Below are positions 7,501-16,700 of a DNA stretch of 39,090 nucleotides, one piece after another; position 1 is the stretch's first letter, and every line of letters begins with the position of its first letter. A model generated the notes under the pieces. The model saw only the letters and a program-made list of their open reading frames with translations. It was not told the origin of the DNA and ran no database searches. Both the position numbers and the translations under genes were made by a program. The stretch comes from a virus. The stretch is from the IMG/VR virus record IMGVR_UViG_3300020465_000042, positions 1 through 39,090 of that record. One strand, given 5' to 3'.

Positions 7501-9758
7501 CTAGTCAAACTAGAGTTAACAACTCCTGAACCAAGAGTAGTAGCATTAAGAACTGATGTTTCAGCAATGTTATAATCCTTACCAGAAGCAAGATCCATCT
7601 TCTCTGAAGATGTCCATGAATCTGTAGAATCTATCCAGTTAAATGTCTTGTCTGATGTACCCTTCAGAGTTATACCACCACCATCGGCAGAAGTATCTGT
7701 AGGAGAAGCAGTTGAACCAAGTTCAATGTTCTTATCATCAACAGTTAAGGTAGTACTGTTAATTGTGGTTGTTGTACCATCAATTACAAGGTTACCAGAA
7801 ACTGTTAGGTCATTACTGATTGTTGCATCACCAGTAACACCAAGAGTACCAGAAGCGAATGTTAAGTTACCACTGTCAGTTATTTCTCCACCTGTACCAG
7901 CAAGAACAACACGTCCAGATGTAAGGTCTTCTACCTTTACACTACTTGCATTAAGACCACCGTTAGCATCAACAATACCACCAAATGTACTTACACCAAC
8001 AACCTTAATAGTTGCTAGGTCAGTTGCATTTTTACCATTCTTTAAGATGTAATCAACAAGTTGGTCAGCAGTTGCTTTTCTATTAGTACCACCAGCACCG
8101 TCATCTATTAAGAAGAGGTCTGCATCAGCAATAGCACCAACAGCACCAGCACCATCTAAATCGATAGCAGCAACTGGAAGCGTATTAGCAGTAGCACCAG
8201 CAAGAGAACCAGTTATGTCTCCAGTTAAGTCACCAGTTACGTTACCTGTAACATTACCAGTTACGTTACCAGTAAGATCACCAGTTACGTCTCCAGTTAC
8301 ATCACCCTGAACTCCTTGGTCTGCATTAATAACACCACTAAATGTACTTACACCAGAAACTGCTAATGTTGTTGCTTTAGCAAATGTTAATGTACTGATT
8401 CCAGTTACATTGATAGCAGCAAAGTTTGCACCAGCACCACCACCAAGCATGTAATCCTTGATGTCTTCAGCAGTTATCTTCTTATTAGTACCACTAGCAC
8501 CGTCATCAACGATGAATAAGTCTTCGTTCTCTAGGTCAGCACCGATATCGGTTGCACCGTCAATATCAAGTGAATCTAGTGAGACATCAATAGCAGATGC
8601 TAAAGTAGTTCCTGAAAGGACTTCTGTGTTAGCAACTTTAAGTACCTTACCTGAAGCAAGGTTAATGTTTTCAGATGAACCCCAGTTGTCGCCAGTTGCT
8701 TCAAACTGGAAGGTCTTATCACCATCTCCAGAGTCAGCAGTAATACCAGCACCATCAGCAGCAGCATCGTTTGCTGCACCTGTGGCTAATTGAATGTTCT
8801 TATCTGTTACGTTAACTGTTGTTGAGTTAACGATTGTTTGTGTACCATCAACTTGAAGGTCACCAGCAATAACAACTGTACCCGTGTTGTCTCCAACACC
8901 AGCAGGGTCAAGTGTTAATGTAGATGGACCTGATATAGTATTTGTAGTTAATCTTAACGCATTTCCTTCAGTACCCAAATGGACTGCCGAAGTTGTAACG
9001 ATACCAGAATTATTAATCTGGTCTGATGTAATCTGACCAAAGGAATTGTCACCTGTTGAGGTTACATTACCTGTTAGGTTTCCAGTTACATTACCTGTTA
9101 CATCACCAGTAAGGTCTCCAGTGACATCTCCAGTTACGTCACCAGTAAGATCTCCTGTTACATTACCTGTAACATTACCTGTAACATCGCCAGTAAGGTC
9201 TCCAGTGACATCTCCAGTTACATCACCAGTTAAGTTACCAGTTACGTTACCTGTTACATCACCAGTAAGGTCTCCAGTGACATCTCCAGTTACGCCTCCG
9301 CTTGCGGTCAGAGTACCACCAATGGTAGCTGCTGAAGAGACATTTACTGTAGTTGATTGTAAAAATGCGACAGTACCTACACCAACCGAGTTAACTCTGG
9401 TTGCATCTAGGGTGTCGTCCCATGTTAAACTTCCATCAGCAGCAACCTTCAGATATCCGTCTGTGGTTATTGTTGATGGAAAAGTTAGTGTTAAATTCTC
9501 AGCTAGACTTGCAGGAGACTTTAAACTGATGTAGTTAGATCCATTGCCAGAACCTTCAACAAGGTTGACAGAAGAACCAGCAGCAGCCTCTTCCTTTGTC
9601 CAATATCGATGAGATCCAAAAAATTTATTATTTGATGATGTCGAGTCTATTCCGACATAGAGATCGTATTTGTCCGTGGTAAAACCAGGCTCACCCGCAC
9701 GGAGTCCTGGTAGGTTGGCAAACAGACCTCTCTTAAACTGAATTACTGGAGCAGCCAT
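4581..9758 (-). CDS. Giant repetitive tail fibre protein
   Basis: The protein is 1725 aa. The N-terminus, about residues 5-38 (QFKRGLFANLPGLRAGEPGF then TTDKYDLYVG), resembles the N-terminal domain of phage major tropism determinant-like and tail-fibre proteins, which attaches fibres to the baseplate. The body alternates blocks of G-[DN]-[VL]-T tetrapeptides (about residues 153-234, 484-518, 766-779, 976-1023 and 1433-1514) with larger repeated modules built around LFLIDDGAGGTNRK and around VDGTQTIVNST. These suit a long trimeric beta-structured shaft. The last ~110 residues (VGIVMNYYDGSAKKAAMFW onward) are non-repetitive and end in TIDGGSF; this is the likely receptor-binding or chaperone-docking tip. 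Base composition is visibly richer in GC than in the neighbouring genes. A close relative of the late motif lies 27 bases upstream. A fibre role is well supported; receptor and partner proteins are not visible. Confidence 0.85.
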   Translation of the reverse strand: MAAPVIQFKRGLFANLPGLRAGEPGFTTDKYDLYVGIDSTSSNNKFFGSHRYWTKEEAAAGSSVNLVEGSGNGSNYISLKSPASLAENLTLTFPSTITTDGYLKVAADGSLTWDDTLDATRVNSVGVGTVAFLQSTTVNVSSAATIGGTLTASGGVTGDVTGDLTGDVTGNVTGNLTGDVTGDVTGDLTGDVTGNVTGNVTGDLTGDVTGDVTGDLTGDVTGNVTGNLTGNVTSTGDNSFGQITSDQINNSGIVTTSAVHLGTEGNALRLTTNTISGPSTLTLDPAGVGDNTGTVVIAGDLQVDGTQTIVNSTTVNVTDKNIQLATGAANDAAADGAGITADSGDGDKTFQFEATGDNWGSSENINLASGKVLKVANTEVLSGTTLASAIDVSLDSLDIDGATDIGADLENEDLFIVDDGASGTNKKITAEDIKDYMLGGGAGANFAAINVTGISTLTFAKATTLAVSGVSTFSGVINADQGVQGDVTGDVTGDLTGNVTGNVTGNVTGDLTGDITGSLAGATANTLPVAAIDLDGAGAVGAIADADLFLIDDGAGGTNRKATADQLVDYILKNGKNATDLATIKVVGVSTFGGIVDANGGLNASSVKVEDLTSGRVVLAGTGGEITDSGNLTFASGTLGVTGDATISNDLTVSGNLVIDGTTTTINSTTLTVDDKNIELGSTASPTDTSADGGGITLKGTSDKTFNWIDSTDSWTSSEKMDLASGKDYNIAETSVLNATTLGSGVVNSSLTSVGTLGNLTVSGGITGDLTGDVTGDITGSLAGADTNTLPLAAIDLDGGTETSEVADVDLFLIDDGAGGTNNKVTASTIKDYVLGGGDGATFTAINVSGISTVAYVDATQLKVSGISTFTGAVNANGGATVSGGELTAASATVQDLTDNRVVLAGTGGSLEDSGNLTFDGSTLAVTGAQTLSGDLTASSDVSITGALDVDGATTLDGLTVAEASTFTGAITANGGVVGNVTGDLTGDVTGDVTGDLTGDVTGNVTGDVTGDVTGDLTGDVTGSISGGTVAGSTGTFSGNVSGNQFATGASGSALIVTSDSITGPATFFLDPAGVGDNTGRVIIKGDLQVDGTQTIVNSTSVTVDDLNVMLADGAANDAAANGGGITVQSGDGNKTWQYSSSGDNFTSSENIDIQSGKVLKIDNTEVLSATALSSSVVVDVASVNIDGATDIGADIVDADLLLIDDGAGGTNRKTTVARVKDYVLGGGQGANFSAINVSGMTTSQSVDAEQLDVSGISSLGQVSANTINVTGIVTASDFRAASVKKVNGGLIPLVGVSSATHAGIVTAFKFNGTGLEEFKVEDEMATITISGVAASTYTTNQTITAVQNQTTFTFGAGYTDGFVDVYLNGVRLVAGTDFTAQDGATVVLDSGSNAGDEVEIVSFKEIGDIFSVHSLKTSGDLIVTGIATATGFSGNLTGVAVTATNFTGDLTGDTTGTHTGNVTGAVTGNVTGNLTGDVTGDVTGDLTGDVTGDVTGDVTGNVTGNLTGDVTGSITDTGDSTIAYLNSTTVNVGAGLTVGGALDINGGANITGGETTIGSLTVSDLTEGRVLLAGSNGAVEDNNTLTYSGGTLNATNLNVSGNLTVDGTTTQINTTNTTIEDVLLELQVVDGGALSNDTNKDVGIVMNYYDGSAKKAAMFWDDSAGRFVFGDEVTETSGVMSSISYAGLEVGSLYLNDCAGASQVISCSGTTRSLENITIDGGSF
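5216..5460 (-). repeat. Tetrapeptide-coding DNA repeat block, C-terminal shaft
   Basis: Twelve-base units on the plus strand such as ccagttacgtca and ccagttacgtta encode G-[DN]-[VL]-T on the minus strand. Units differ mainly by synonymous or D/N and V/L changes. The block maps to about residues 1433-1514 of the fibre. Confidence 0.85.
6690..6830 (-). repeat. Tetrapeptide-coding DNA repeat block, middle shaft
   Basis: This holds the same 12-base units as the other fibre blocks, coding G-[DN]-[VL]-T at about residues 976-1023. Long stretches match the blocks at 5216-5460 and 9055-9300 almost exactly, so they could recombine. Confidence 0.85.
8205..8305 (-). repeat. Tetrapeptide-coding DNA repeat block
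   Basis: A shorter run of the 12-base units codes G-[DN]-[VL]-T at about residues 484-518. A still shorter run lies at about 7420-7465. Confidence 0.8.
9055..9300 (-). repeat. Tetrapeptide-coding DNA repeat block, N-terminal shaft
   Basis: About twenty 12-base units code G-[DN]-[VL]-T at about residues 153-234. Inside it the higher-order pattern of alternating D-type and N-type units itself recurs, which suggests expansion by unequal exchange or slippage. Confidence 0.85.
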
Positions 9759-9785
9759 TCTTATAAGAGTAGGGTATTATTTCTT

Positions 9786-9793
9786 CATTTATA
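9786..9793 (-). promoter_or_regulatory. Possible late promoter of the tail-fibre gene
   Basis: On the minus strand the sequence is TATAAATG, one base away from the T4-type late element TATAAATA, 27 bases upstream of the fibre ATG. The final base mismatch and a merely plausible spacing make this weaker than the other late motifs in the window. Confidence 0.4.
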
Positions 9794-9807
9794 TTTAGGG
9801 ATTTACG

Positions 9808-10182
9808 CTACCATTCTCCACCATCAAGATCAATCTTATTATCTAATACGTCATCTAGGTAATCTATTGTATCATCGCTTAGTCCAGAAGGTGCTGGATC
9901 GGTGGTTGTTATACCAACAGCACTGTCAATTACGTCATCTGGATTTATAAATCTAAACTTGCTATCTCCTGAGTCATACGTCAGGACAAATTTGTTAGTA
10001 GTTGTAGACAAATTGCTTGAGTCTACATCTAGTAATTCGGTTAATTTTTGCACGTCACCGACTCCTGAAGTACCAGCACCTCCACCACCAACAGTAACAG
10101 AAATTCCACCATCATCTTCCACGATAACGTTAGTAACGTTGAATCCGTTACCATTTTCCGATGTGACAACTATGTCATCCAT
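9808..10182 (-). CDS. Small acidic virion-associated protein, probable fibre accessory
   Basis: A 124-aa acidic protein placed directly before the tail fibre. Residues 1-30 are beta-prone (MDDIVVTSENGNGFNVTNVI). A GGGGAG linker follows at about 32-38. Then comes QKLTELLDVDSSNL and a segment resembling the short Asp/Ser-rich beta modules of marine phage fibres. The protein ends in IDLDGGEW, close to the fibre's ITIDGGSF. Its ATG lies one base after the stop of the 112-aa gene, so the two are translated together. I do not recognise a named family. A structural or fibre-connector role is inferred from location, composition and the shared C-terminal motif. Confidence 0.65.
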   Translation of the reverse strand: MDDIVVTSENGNGFNVTNVIVEDDGGISVTVGGGGAGTSGVGDVQKLTELLDVDSSNLSTTTNKFVLTYDSGDSKFRFINPDDVIDSAVGITTTDPAPSGLSDDTIDYLDDVLDNKIDLDGGEW

Positions 10183-10183
10183 T

Positions 10184-10522
10184 TCAAGTTACCGTAGAAT
10201 TTACAGTTGCTTGTCCTGTTATTACTTTGGTTTTGATATTATTATTAAGATTATTCAATATAATGTCATAATTATATCTACCAGAAGTAATAATACCCGT
10301 GGCAGCATTATCTAATGACATTGTAATCTGACCCAAAGATGGATCAGCATTGTATGTTGTAGCAAATGAAATAGCACCAGCAGCACCAGGCCACTTTTTC
10401 ATCTTTGCTTCAAATGAATAGTTAGTTAAATCCAATGGGTTACCATCAGATCTTTTCAAGTTATAAACCCTTGAAAAATCTGTTCCCTGTTCAAGTACTA
10501 TGTTAATTACTGGAACTGACAC
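10184..10522 (-). CDS. Small virion structural protein with Ig-like beta domain
   Basis: The protein is 112 aa and starts at GTG 10522, with AGGAAA about 7 bases upstream as a reasonable ribosome site. The sequence INIVLEQGTDFSRVYNLKR, DLTNYSFEAKMKK and GRYNYDIILN follows the pattern of the N-terminal immunoglobulin-like domain found in phage baseplate upper proteins and in short structural proteins of T4-like cyanophages. It is preceded by its own late promoter motif, so expression late in infection with the 124-aa protein and fibre is likely. The exact position in the virion is not known. Confidence 0.65.
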   Translation of the reverse strand: MSVPVINIVLEQGTDFSRVYNLKRSDGNPLDLTNYSFEAKMKKWPGAAGAISFATTYNADPSLGQITMSLDNAATGIITSGRYNYDIILNNLNNNIKTKVITGQATVNSTVT

Positions 10523-10533
10523 TAAACTATTTC

Positions 10534-10728
10534 CTATGTAATTTTATTTATCAGTCTCTTCAACTCATCTAGTTCTGATCTAAGGTTATCTAATTCTGCC
10601 TTTTGATCTTCTCTGTATACTTTTTGTGCCATATACTTATCATAACCTTCTTTGTCACTATTAATAATCGCCCCCGTCTCATCGTCCCTATAAAGGGACT
10701 TTGAGTCGGCAACCTTCAGTTTCTTCAT
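10534..10728 (-). CDS. Small coiled-coil protein following the DUF4815 gene
   Basis: A 64-aa protein. The N-terminal half is MKKLKVADSKSLYRDDETGA followed by IINSDKEGYDKYM. The C-terminal third (DQKAELDNLRSELDELKRLI) is a clear heptad coiled coil. The ATG overlaps the stop of the 2358-aa gene by four bases (ATGA), so translation is coupled. Small proteins of this form are recurrent in T4-like cyanophages at this position, without assigned function. The charged coiled coil suggests oligomerisation or a link between large baseplate proteins, which is inference. Confidence 0.7.
   Translation of the reverse strand: MKKLKVADSKSLYRDDETGAIINSDKEGYDKYMAQKVYREDQKAELDNLRSELDELKRLINKIT
10545..10552 (-). 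promoter_or_regulatory. Late promoter motif before the 112-aa structural gene
   Basis: GATAAATA on the minus strand matches the NATAAATA late promoter element described for T4-like cyanophages. It lies 22 bases upstream of the GTG start, inside the last codons of the 64-aa gene. Confidence 0.65.
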
Positions 10729-13700
10729 GCTAATGCTATCGTTCTAAAGTCTATGACCTGTATTGGATCTGCCTGATTGGTAGAAATGCATTCTACCTTA
10801 ACTTGGAAACCACTGAATTGTGGTAGATCATTTACACTCCACTCATACTCCGTGAATTGGTTAGTTAGTGATGGAGAAATATTGCGATCTGGTAATCCAC
10901 TATTGCTCTTAGCACTAATGATCTTACCATTCACATCCATGTTATCATATCCAGGGAAGAGTGAGAATACCTTGTCTATTTCAGATCCGTCAACTCTTTG
11001 TAACCTATAGAGAACTCTGATTTCAGAATCAGATGGTCTATATGCACCCATCAATACCTTCAGTGATGTAGCAGGGTTTTCAAGTGTAATGGTCTTAGTC
11101 ACATAATTGTAATCATGTGGATCATCTACATCAAGATTAACTCGCTTATCAACTGTGTAGTCAGCAATAGGAGCATTAACTCTATGTGACTTGGTAGCAA
11201 TGTAACTTTCAAATACGTTGACTACAGGTGATACGTTCTCATCTGTGGTTGATAATGATACCTCTAAGGTAAATGACTTAGCACCTGGCTGGTCTTCTAA
11301 CTTAGCAAGTTCATTAACTCTAGATGCAACCATTTGTGGTTTAGAGAATACAGTTTCACCATTTAGTGAAATTGCTTGATATCCATTATCATTAAAGGAT
11401 CCTTCTGATCCACTAACGCTAGTAGCAGTAGTTGTCCTTACCTGACCTGAAACCTCAGTAGCATCTGGTACACTATAATTTAAGAATGATGTTAATGAAT
11501 CATACTGAATATTTTGAGAAGCACGTACATCAGTACCACCACCTTTGTAGTTGGTATCAAATGTCTTATCTCCATCAATCTTCAGAACATAAGAATCAAG
11601 ATTAATCTTGTCTACAATGTTATTTGTGACATTAGCAAATAAATGCTCAGTATTAATCTTTCTTAGTGAGATACCTGCTGCCTCATACTTCTGAATAGGA
11701 GTATCAGAATTGTATGTTCTAGGTATAGTACCATCAATACCACGTGTAGTAATACCTGTTAAAGTATTAAGAGTAACACCAGTATATGCTAAAACTTCAT
11801 CTCCAATGATTGCAAATCCTGGATTGCTTGGTTCAACTTGTGCCCCTTCAAACCAGTTGAATCCCATAGAATTACCAATACCAATAGCATCAGTAGAACT
11901 TACTGCATAACCAGCAGTAATTTTAGTTGGGATAGAATCACCAGATACACCTATAATTTCAACTCTATTGTTTACAGCATGCATACCATGGTTATCATGA
12001 GATACCCTGAAGTGCTTACCATCAAACTCATCTGAGTTAACATTGATTGTTGCTGGAACTATAGATGTTAGTGTATTTGTAGCACCACTTGATTCAACAA
12101 CATACTGTAACTGATCTGAACTATTGAAGTCAACTCCTTCACAATTAGCAAGAACTAATTGATTAGTAGCAGTAACTACTCCAACAGTTAATACAGAATT
12201 TGCACCAGTTGTTCCTAATTCAGCAGTCAGTGTATCACCAACATTGTATCCTGTACCAGAATTGGTAACACATACCTTGGTTATACCACCACCAGAAACA
12301 GTTACTATACCAACAGCACCAGTACCAGAACCTGTCTTAGTAATGAAGTTTACACTACCGTAAGTACCTGCTGAGTATCCAATACCAGCCTTAGTGATAT
12401 TGATACCAGTATCATGTAATCCCATAGGACCATTAACTCTTTCAACAAATCCAGTAGAAGATCTATTCTCCTGTTTGATTTGTGTACCAACAACTATATC
12501 TGGGTTGTTAGCATATGTTATAGATGAGGTTAAACCTAGAGTTATCCTCTTAGAGAAGATATCAATTGGATTTTCCTTAAGTCTATTTCTATCACCAAAC
12601 GTTCTAAGTTCTGGGTTATACAATCTGAAAGCAGCAGTTTCTGTAACGAACTTCGCTTTATGGGATGTATACTTAAGGTCTTCAAGTTGAGATGCAGTCC
12701 ATGTGGAAGCATTCTGTGCCTTGAATAGAGAACCTAGAGTTGGTTGCTTGTCAATAATAACCTTCTGTAATTCAGGTAGGTTTCTTGTCTTAATATCCTC
12801 TTCACCAACTTGAGAGATCCACAAGTTGTACTCATCAGTTGTTGTGATGACTACAAATGCATACTCACCAGAAGGGAGGTATATTGGATTAGGAAACTTA
12901 AAGTTTGTTAATACAGATGCATCATTTGATATATTAATTGCTTCAGGTTCTAATGTTACAGAAGCATTCTTCATCATCTTCCTTGTAGGATATCCATTTT
13001 CCAATGTAACTATCCTTAATTCCACAGGAGCAGTTGCACCCTTACTTTGGAAGTAAAGGTCAACAGATGTCATGAATATACCATTAGGTTCCTCTACTTG
13101 GAAACTCTGTGCCAATGGGTCATCATCATCCTCTATCTCAGGTTCTGGCTCTGGTGGTGGTGGTGGAGGTGGAGGATCGGGGGGTGCAGGGGGTTCAATT
13201 ATTATTATAATTGGTGGTGGAGGTGGGGGTGGTGCAGTTCTTACTATCGTAGTCTCTGTAACAAGAGTTCCTCTTGATGTAAAGTTAGCAGTAGCACTAG
13301 AAGTCTTACGTCCAGGTATCTTATCATTTGCCTTAGTTGACACCAATACAGCAGTATTTGTACCATTCTCAAATGATGGATTATCAGGTGGTAAATGTAT
13401 AGAACCTAATAAAGCACCATTAGAATCTGAAATTAAACGTACAGCACTTATAGTTGCTTCTGCACCAGTTGTTTCACCAACTAATTGCATACCAACAGTA
13501 ACAAAACCATAGAATCTTTCGTCAGACTTTTGGTTAAGACTGTTTACATCAATGTTGAGAATAGTTGATGTATCACTATAAGATGCTGCTAATGTAGTAT
13601 CACTGTAAGGAGACTTGGCAAGTGTTAATGAAGGAGCATTAAAAGGACCATCCTTATGGTTTGGTTGTGCAAGTCTAAATCTGATATCAGCAATACTATT

Positions 13701-16700
13701 ACTATCTTGAGTACCTATTGCTTTACCTATAATAGTTTCTCCAATCTGGAATGCACCTTGTACAGGTGTAACTTCAAGATACTTAGGAACTACTAATGCA
13801 CGTTCACCACTTAGATCTACGTTGGAGAATGAAGCAAAGTGCTCAGTACCAGGTTTCAGTCTAGAAGCAGTAAATGAAATATTCTGAGAACGCATATCAG
13901 TAATATTACGTTCTGTGGTTATAGTAGTATTATTGAATCCAAATCCACCATCGGATGATACAGACTCTGATCTAATGAATACATCAGATTCTGGATTCAA
14001 GGTCATTACACCTTTCCAGTCAAAGACAGTATATGGGTTTATATTTTCTACTCTAGAAGCAAATGGTTGTACTCTATCATCTGTCTCGCTATATGACAGC
14101 ATCACATTATTATTATCCTTAGTGACATTTGGTGATCCTAAATCTTGTGCATATCTAGGGTCAACACTAAGGTCTGGTGTACCTGTAGCACCAATTAATG
14201 ATTCAGAACCTACTAATAAGTCAACAGTATCAAAGTAACGTTGAGGAACTAATACACCACTAGCAACATCATGCTTGGGTTCAGTATCAGATAACTGCTT
14301 AGTATCAAAGTTATCAACTACAAATCCAGACTTAAACCTATCAAGTCCTGTATCAGGATCTTGAATAAGTAGTGATTCTGTCTTAGATTCTAGTAAAGAT
14401 AATGATGTATAGTATTCAAGATTTTCAATACGATCTTCCAGACCACCAATATCCTTCATGGTGTAGCGTCTGTTTGCCTTTAACTGTATTACTACATCCT
14501 TAGTTACGTCAATAACATAAGGTTTGTAAACAATGGTAGCAAGTTCAAATGAAGTGTCAATCTTCTCAGGTGCAACTGGTTTATCAGATGGTTCACCTTT
14601 GTTAACTGTGAAGGTCTTATTCTTGTTAACATAAAGTCTATCAATCCTTGGTTGATAGTAGTTGTAATCGAATAAGCAGTTCTCATCGGATACAATAACA
14701 TTTGGTATCTGACCGCCAGAACTGAAATCTCTTGCTTCAAACTCAAAAGGAGACTTACTACCTGTGTAATTAGCAACTCTTGGCCTAAAGTCAAGTATGT
14801 CAGTGTTTCTACGTCCTTGGAAGGATGGTACATTAAATTCATAATTCTCTTTTCCGTAACTGTTAACGGTTATAATATCACCATTATCAAGTGAGTCTAT
14901 AACATAGACATCATAAAATATTGTAAGTCTCTTAGATGGTTCTAATTGACCACGCTTTCTAATCAATCGGGAGAAGTCATAGTAATCAGTTCTTTGTCCA
15001 TTATCTAAGGTAAATGCATTTAAGATGTTTCTATCACCTAAGTTAGATTCACCAACATTACCTGTAACACCAGATTCTAAGAACTCAATGTCCTCAGTCT
15101 CTTTGAACACATACTTGTTCTTATTAACGATGTATACTTGAGAAGTACCTGTCTTTGCTACAACAATAGCAGAAGCACCAGACTTCTTACCAACAATAAT
15201 TTCACCTACAAATATATCATCAACATTAGCATTAGGTCCATTTAAACTATTAAGAACCAATGAAGGTACTGTTGCATCACCAGGTCCTGAAGATTCAAAT
15301 ACACCATGAACCTTAATAACATCAGGAACATTTAATGAAATCTCATTGTCCTGAACTCTTAAACCGTATGATGGGTTAAAGTCTAAACCATCAGTAATAC
15401 CTGTAGTAATACCAGAATGATTATACTTAGACTTATTAACTACTAAAGACTGACAACGCTTAAGTGTCTTAGTTTTAGAAGATACCTTACCTTTCTGAAG
15501 AGTAACAATAACTTCTACAGAAGTTTGACTAGCAGTCAATCCAGAAATAGTAGCACTCTTAGCATTAGCACCCATCGTAAATTGATCAGGTGTTAATGGT
15601 TCTATACTACCATCTGAATAATGTAGAACATATCTTTCTTCATCAAATGCTGCATAAACAAAGTCACCACCTGACAAACTAGGTAGATCTAATACACCTT
15701 GACTATTGGTAGCAAGTCCATCTTCAGTCTTCCTTACAAATATATCAGAAGATGTTAAGTCAATAGACTCGATAAACTCCCTAGGCATATCTGCATATAA
15801 GTATGCACTCTTAGATAAGTCAAACCTAGGTCCCATTACCTGTAGATTAACACCAGTCAATGCACTAGGTGTAGGAAGAGCACCAAGACATACATTAGTA
15901 ACAGACTCAACTGCTTCTACAGTAAGACTTTGACCAGTTGCACTTATTTCTTTAACTCTATTGAAGGCAATAGCATCTCCACCATCACTTTGATAAGCAA
16001 TTATATCTCCAACTTTAGCATGTGACTTCCAACCCTTAACACCACTGGTAACTGTAGACTCACCGCCAGATGCAGCAGTAATAGTAAATCCTTGAGCACC
16101 AAAGTTATGCTTAACAACTAACTCAGTATCAGCAGCAAATATATCACCAGAAATATCTGATCTTACAGACTTAATAGAACTTACATCATACTCTGTAATA
16201 TCACTAATTGTACGTCCATCATTAACACCATTAATAGTAATCTGCTCATCTTCTATGAATGATCCAGATATTTGATGTAGTGTAATATCAACAACACCAC
16301 CTGCATCAGTCCTTAGATATCCTCTAGCACCTGAACTCTTACCTTCTATAACAGCAGGTGTATTAACTGTTACCGCCTGATTAAGAGTCAGTTTAGTATC
16401 AGTCTGAACATCGAATAGGTATAGATCAAATACTGAAGAATTGTCAGCATATGCAGCAGCATTAGATTTAAAGTCATATATCCTTGCTCTACCAATACTA
16501 TTACCAGCAGCAGTTGATTTAGTAGAACCTAACCGTTCATCACGTAAATCAATAAAATCATCTGTAGCAAGACCTATCTGAGGACCACCAAAGCAGTTGT
16601 TAACATGAATCATGTTACCTGCTTGGAATGGAACAGCAGCCTGTTCTATCAATCCAGTAGTTCTAGGTTTAGAAACATCAATAAATTGGTTACCTAAATT

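Larger units (their letters stand above)
6040..8560 (-). repeat. Large repeated modules within the tail fibre
   Basis: Four copies of a module encode [IV]DLFLIDDGAGGTNRK-like sequence followed by a Y-[MIV]-L-[GK]-G-G linker and INVSGIST-like sequence, at about 8400-8560, 7990-8160, 7210-7370 and 6040-6200. They are interleaved with copies of a VDGTQTIVNST / GGITVQSGDG module at about 8690-8870, 7600-7800 and 6340-6505, with a divergent last copy at about 4770-4960. Copies are diverged but obvious at protein level. Confidence 0.75.

Noticed and set aside
5216-9300. CRISPR-like array of short direct repeats
   Set aside because: Units are 12 bp, contiguous, without spacers, and in frame with the coding sequence; no cas genes are present.
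9046-9534. Plus-strand open frame rich in S-P-V-T and similar plus-strand frames inside the tail-fibre gene (4945-5520, 6112-8793)
   Set aside because: They are mirror images of the GDVTG repeats on the opposite strand; their proline-rich product follows from the 12-bp units, and no plus-strand gene signals are present.
4581-9758. Diversity-generating retroelement target, suggested by the Mtd-like N-terminus
   Set aside because: No reverse transcriptase, template repeat or accessory gene is seen in the window, and the fibre C-terminus has no recognisable C-type lectin variable region.
13047-13512. Plus-strand frames with Gly- and Trp-rich translation across the polyproline hinge
   Set aside because: They are produced by the antisense of the Pro/Ile codon runs; no gene context supports them.
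14504-14842. Minus-strand open frame of 112 codons inside the DUF4815 gene; also 22059-22271, 33223-33468 and 37599-37784
   Set aside because: Alternate frames of clearly coding genes; the translations are low in typical domain character and lack initiation signals.
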